Part shown: positions 61,700 to 64,000 of the stretch, piece by piece
How the letters are laid out: every line of letters begins with the position of its first letter
Position numbering within the stretch: position 1 is the stretch's first letter
DNA from: Augochlora pura
Lineage: Eukaryota > Arthropoda > Insecta > Hymenoptera > Halictidae
Assembly: GCF_028453695.1 (NCBI RefSeq)
Contig: NC_135772.1
Span: 14,632,001-14,696,000, forward strand
Direction: 5' to 3'
Length of the DNA stretch: 64,000 bases
Notes under the pieces: generated by a model
The model's input: the letters and a program-made list of their open reading frames with translations, nothing else
Told to the model about the DNA's origin: nothing
The model's database searches: none
Program-made: the position numbers and the translations under genes

Positions 61700-63560
61700 T
61701 TGATTCGACCAGTGCACTTTAATTCTTCCCCGGCTCTCCGCCGTTCTTTTTTGACTTTTGTACATCACCGGCAGGATTATGCGAGCAAAGAGCCGAGGTC
61801 TTTCCATGACGCGAGCGAATGCTTAGAATTTAAAATGCATTTCATATCGTTATGCTCTCCCCTTCTCTGGCTCGTGGCTCTTCTTTGCGGGGCGCCGTCT
61901 CTCTCTTCTTCGAGCGAGTCGCGTGGTCCGTCTCCCTTTTCCTCCCTTTTCCTCTGGCAAACCTCTCGCCCTCCACCCACCCCTGGCCCGATCTCCTCCC
62001 GCAAACCTTCTCCACGTCACCCCCGTCGGCCCGTTCCTCGCGCGCCGTCTATCTCTCTCTCTCTCTCTCTGTCTCGCTTCTCTTTCCAAGAATCAGTCCT
62101 CCTGCCCACTCGTTCAACAGACGGCATATATGTCTTTATGAACGGTATGTGGAGTAGACAAGTGCATTAAAACCACGGGCGTTAGTTCAAGCTTCAAGAG
62201 GAAGGAGGATGACTGGGTTGTAGGAGGGTAGGTAGATGGAGGGCTCAGGAGGACACACAAAGGAATGCAAAGTAAGAACCACGACCTCCGCCAACCCCGT
62301 TCTCGCGGCTGCCCCTCCATTCCGCGCTTCATCCGGCCTCATCCTCCGGCCGCCGTCTCCTCCACCTCCTAGGCCGTCGTCTCCACCTCCTCCTTCATCG
62401 TATCGTTCTCCTCTACCGGAGGTTACACCGCATTATCATACAAGGCGGACCTCTCCTCGTCTTCCCTTAATTGTTTTCCACCCTGTTCTCCCCCGTTTTC
62501 TCCCTTGCTCCGCAGTCTCTTCCCTCTCTCTTCCATATCTCTCTCTCTCTCTCTCTCTCTCTTTTTCGTTCGCTCTCTTCCCCTCTCTCTCTCTCTTTCC
62601 CCGGCTCTCTGTCTCTTTTTCCCAGTCCGCTCCCGGTCCTCCTGGACCTCCCGACCACCAAGCCGGGCCGATCACCCGGCAAAACAACCAAACCACGCGG
62701 AAAGAGTGTTTCCCTTTGGTTCGAGTAGACACTCGTAGTGATTCTACGAGTGGTCACTCGTCAGCCGCGCCGAATTCTGCGCGAGCTGGCACGATCCTCC
62801 TCGCCTGGCCGATCAGCTAGAGCTTCAAAGGTAGACCGGGAAACGGTTTTGCGCCTCTGCTGTGAAACCCGCCACCCCCGGTGTTGGGGTGGGCTCTTAC
62901 GAGGCAACCCCAGCCCACCGTTTGGGAATAAGAATCGGTTTTTGCGAGTTTAACGCTCTCGCTCTCGAGAACAGCAGATTCTTTTGAGGCTCCCTCTGAT
63001 TAAAGGAGGAGCAAGGTGTCGGGGGAATCTTTGTGCTTCAATTATCGGGCCCTGCCGGGCTCCTCGTTTGCGCGGAAACGCGGCCGGGAGGCTCGAAGGA
63101 AGGTGTCGCCGTTCGCGGCGCGCATTGGTGTTCGTTTGACTACTTAATGCGAAACACCGAATACATTAAGCTCTTCCTTCGCTCGGCCTTTGTGAACCCG
63201 GCTCTCTCTCTCTCTCTCCCTCTCTCTCTCTCTCTCCGCGAATCATCGCGAATTTATATTTTCATCGTGCGCGAACCAGGGTGCGCGCGCTTTTTTTTTT
63301 TTCGACAATGTTCCGTTGCTAGGTGACCGGCGACGCCGATGCCGCTGTCTGCGATTGAAATTCATTTATACGACTTTCTGAACGCTCCGATGAACAATGG
63401 TTTATGCACAGTGAAAAATGTTTGGAGCCGGCTCCGATAAAATGTGATTTAATGGTGCGCGCGATCTTTGTAACTATGTTTGAACGCGGTTCGCGGAATA
63501 TACTGGGTGGATCGGCCCAAGGTAGCCACCGATATCTCTCGATCGGTGAGTGAATTCTAT
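61700..63560. other. pyrimidine-rich GC island
   Basis: Plus-strand C/T bias with CT runs at 62052-62070, 62539-62562 and 63202-63236. Long frames (up to 194 codons) are Ser/Pro/Leu or Arg/Glu artefacts. GATCG|GTGAGT near 63546 is a possible donor. No gene supported. Confidence 0.4.
63202..63236. repeat. (CT)n microsatellite
   Basis: CT run with one CCC interruption, inside the pyrimidine-rich island. Confidence 0.9.
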
Positions 63561-64000
63561 ATAATTATAGAACGGCGTCTTATTGTTAGCGAGATTTTTC
63601 TGATAAGATAATTCCCTCCTGAGATTCGAAGCTGGCAGCATGCTCGGCATATGCAGTAGAATATCGTGTTGTTGAAAGCATGACGATTTCAGAGAATTAA
63701 TTTATACGGGAACATTTAACCGCATCGAAGTCGTATAAGTTTTCGTTGCGGTGAAATTTATTTTCAGTAACATTCGCGTGCTAGAAATTCATTGTATTAT
63801 CGCAACTGGCGGGAGCATTTAAGCGACTTCGGGTGGTCCACCCCGTATATTAAAGGCCGTTTAGTGCAGACGATTTTTCAGTGTTATCTTCCAAAATAGC
63901 CAATGCATGTTAAATCAAATTTGAAGGAAAATATTTTACAAAAGCAAATATTGATTCGGTTCGAAAACATGCCTTTGAGTGATGAACTTTAATTGCGCAT
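63561..64000. other. spacer to window edge
   Basis: No feature seen. Confidence 0.5.

Noticed and set aside
61835..62170. Signal-peptide-like start followed by a Pro/Ser-rich frame
   Set aside because: The hydrophobic part comes from CTC/CTT-rich DNA and the remainder crosses a CT microsatellite; no conserved feature.
62236..62820. 194-codon plus-strand frame
   Set aside because: Translation of CT-rich simple sequence (Ser-Leu and Pro runs).
1..64000. tRNA, rRNA and CRISPR arrays
   Set aside because: Reading for B-box-like GGTTCGA sequences on both strands gave no partner A box or cloverleaf; no rRNA-like stretch or spaced identical repeats were seen.
1..64000. Known insect miRNAs (let-7, miR-1, miR-9, miR-124, bantam and others)
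   Set aside because: I looked for their mature sequences by eye and found none; this is not an exhaustive search.

Overview
This window looks like nuclear DNA of an insect, most likely a hymenopteran and probably bee-like. The one gene I can recognise resembles the honeybee cysteine-knot peptide OCLP1. The rest alternates AT-rich spacer with CpG-rich islands, CT/GA, TG and trinucleotide microsatellites and homopolymer G/C runs. I see no bacterial-style operons, rRNA, tRNA or CRISPR array. The species cannot be fixed from the sequence.

The only well-supported gene is at the left edge. It has a probable non-coding first exon (about 10-79), a 2-kb intron, coding exon 2 (2146-2238) and coding exon 3 (2428-2562), with a poly(A) signal near 2928. 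It encodes a 75-residue secreted peptide whose six cysteines have exact inhibitor-cystine-knot spacing. Both coding exons are short, so a plain ORF scan misses the gene.

From about 3 kb to the right edge (about 61 kb) I find no exon I can tie to a known protein. Most open frames lie in GC-rich low-complexity DNA and are about as long as chance predicts. A few coding-like blocks are listed at low confidence: the minus-strand blocks at 22942-23403 and 37299-37781, a zinc-finger-like frame at 36396-36794, and short frames at 39906-40305 and 49637-49786.

GC-rich islands sit at about 8.3-9.8, 15.2-16.2, 18.8-19.9, 30.6-31.2, 32.0-32.8, 35.8-36.8, 38.1-42.5, 45.0-48.1, 50.3-51.0 and 61.7-63.5 kb. 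Two of them end in consensus 5' splice sites (41293 and 47491). They could hold 5' exons or alternative promoters of a plus-strand gene whose coding part lies to the right of the window.

The best unexplained structures are a cluster of short hairpins at 11.27-13.0 kb, a 24-bp stem-loop at 58192-58291, a perfect 14-bp inverted repeat at 48386-48502, a pair of 17/18-bp inverted repeats enclosing 28014-28694, a threefold decaying repeat at 54.5-55.3 kb, and a 59-bp nearly pure G tract at 8464-8522.
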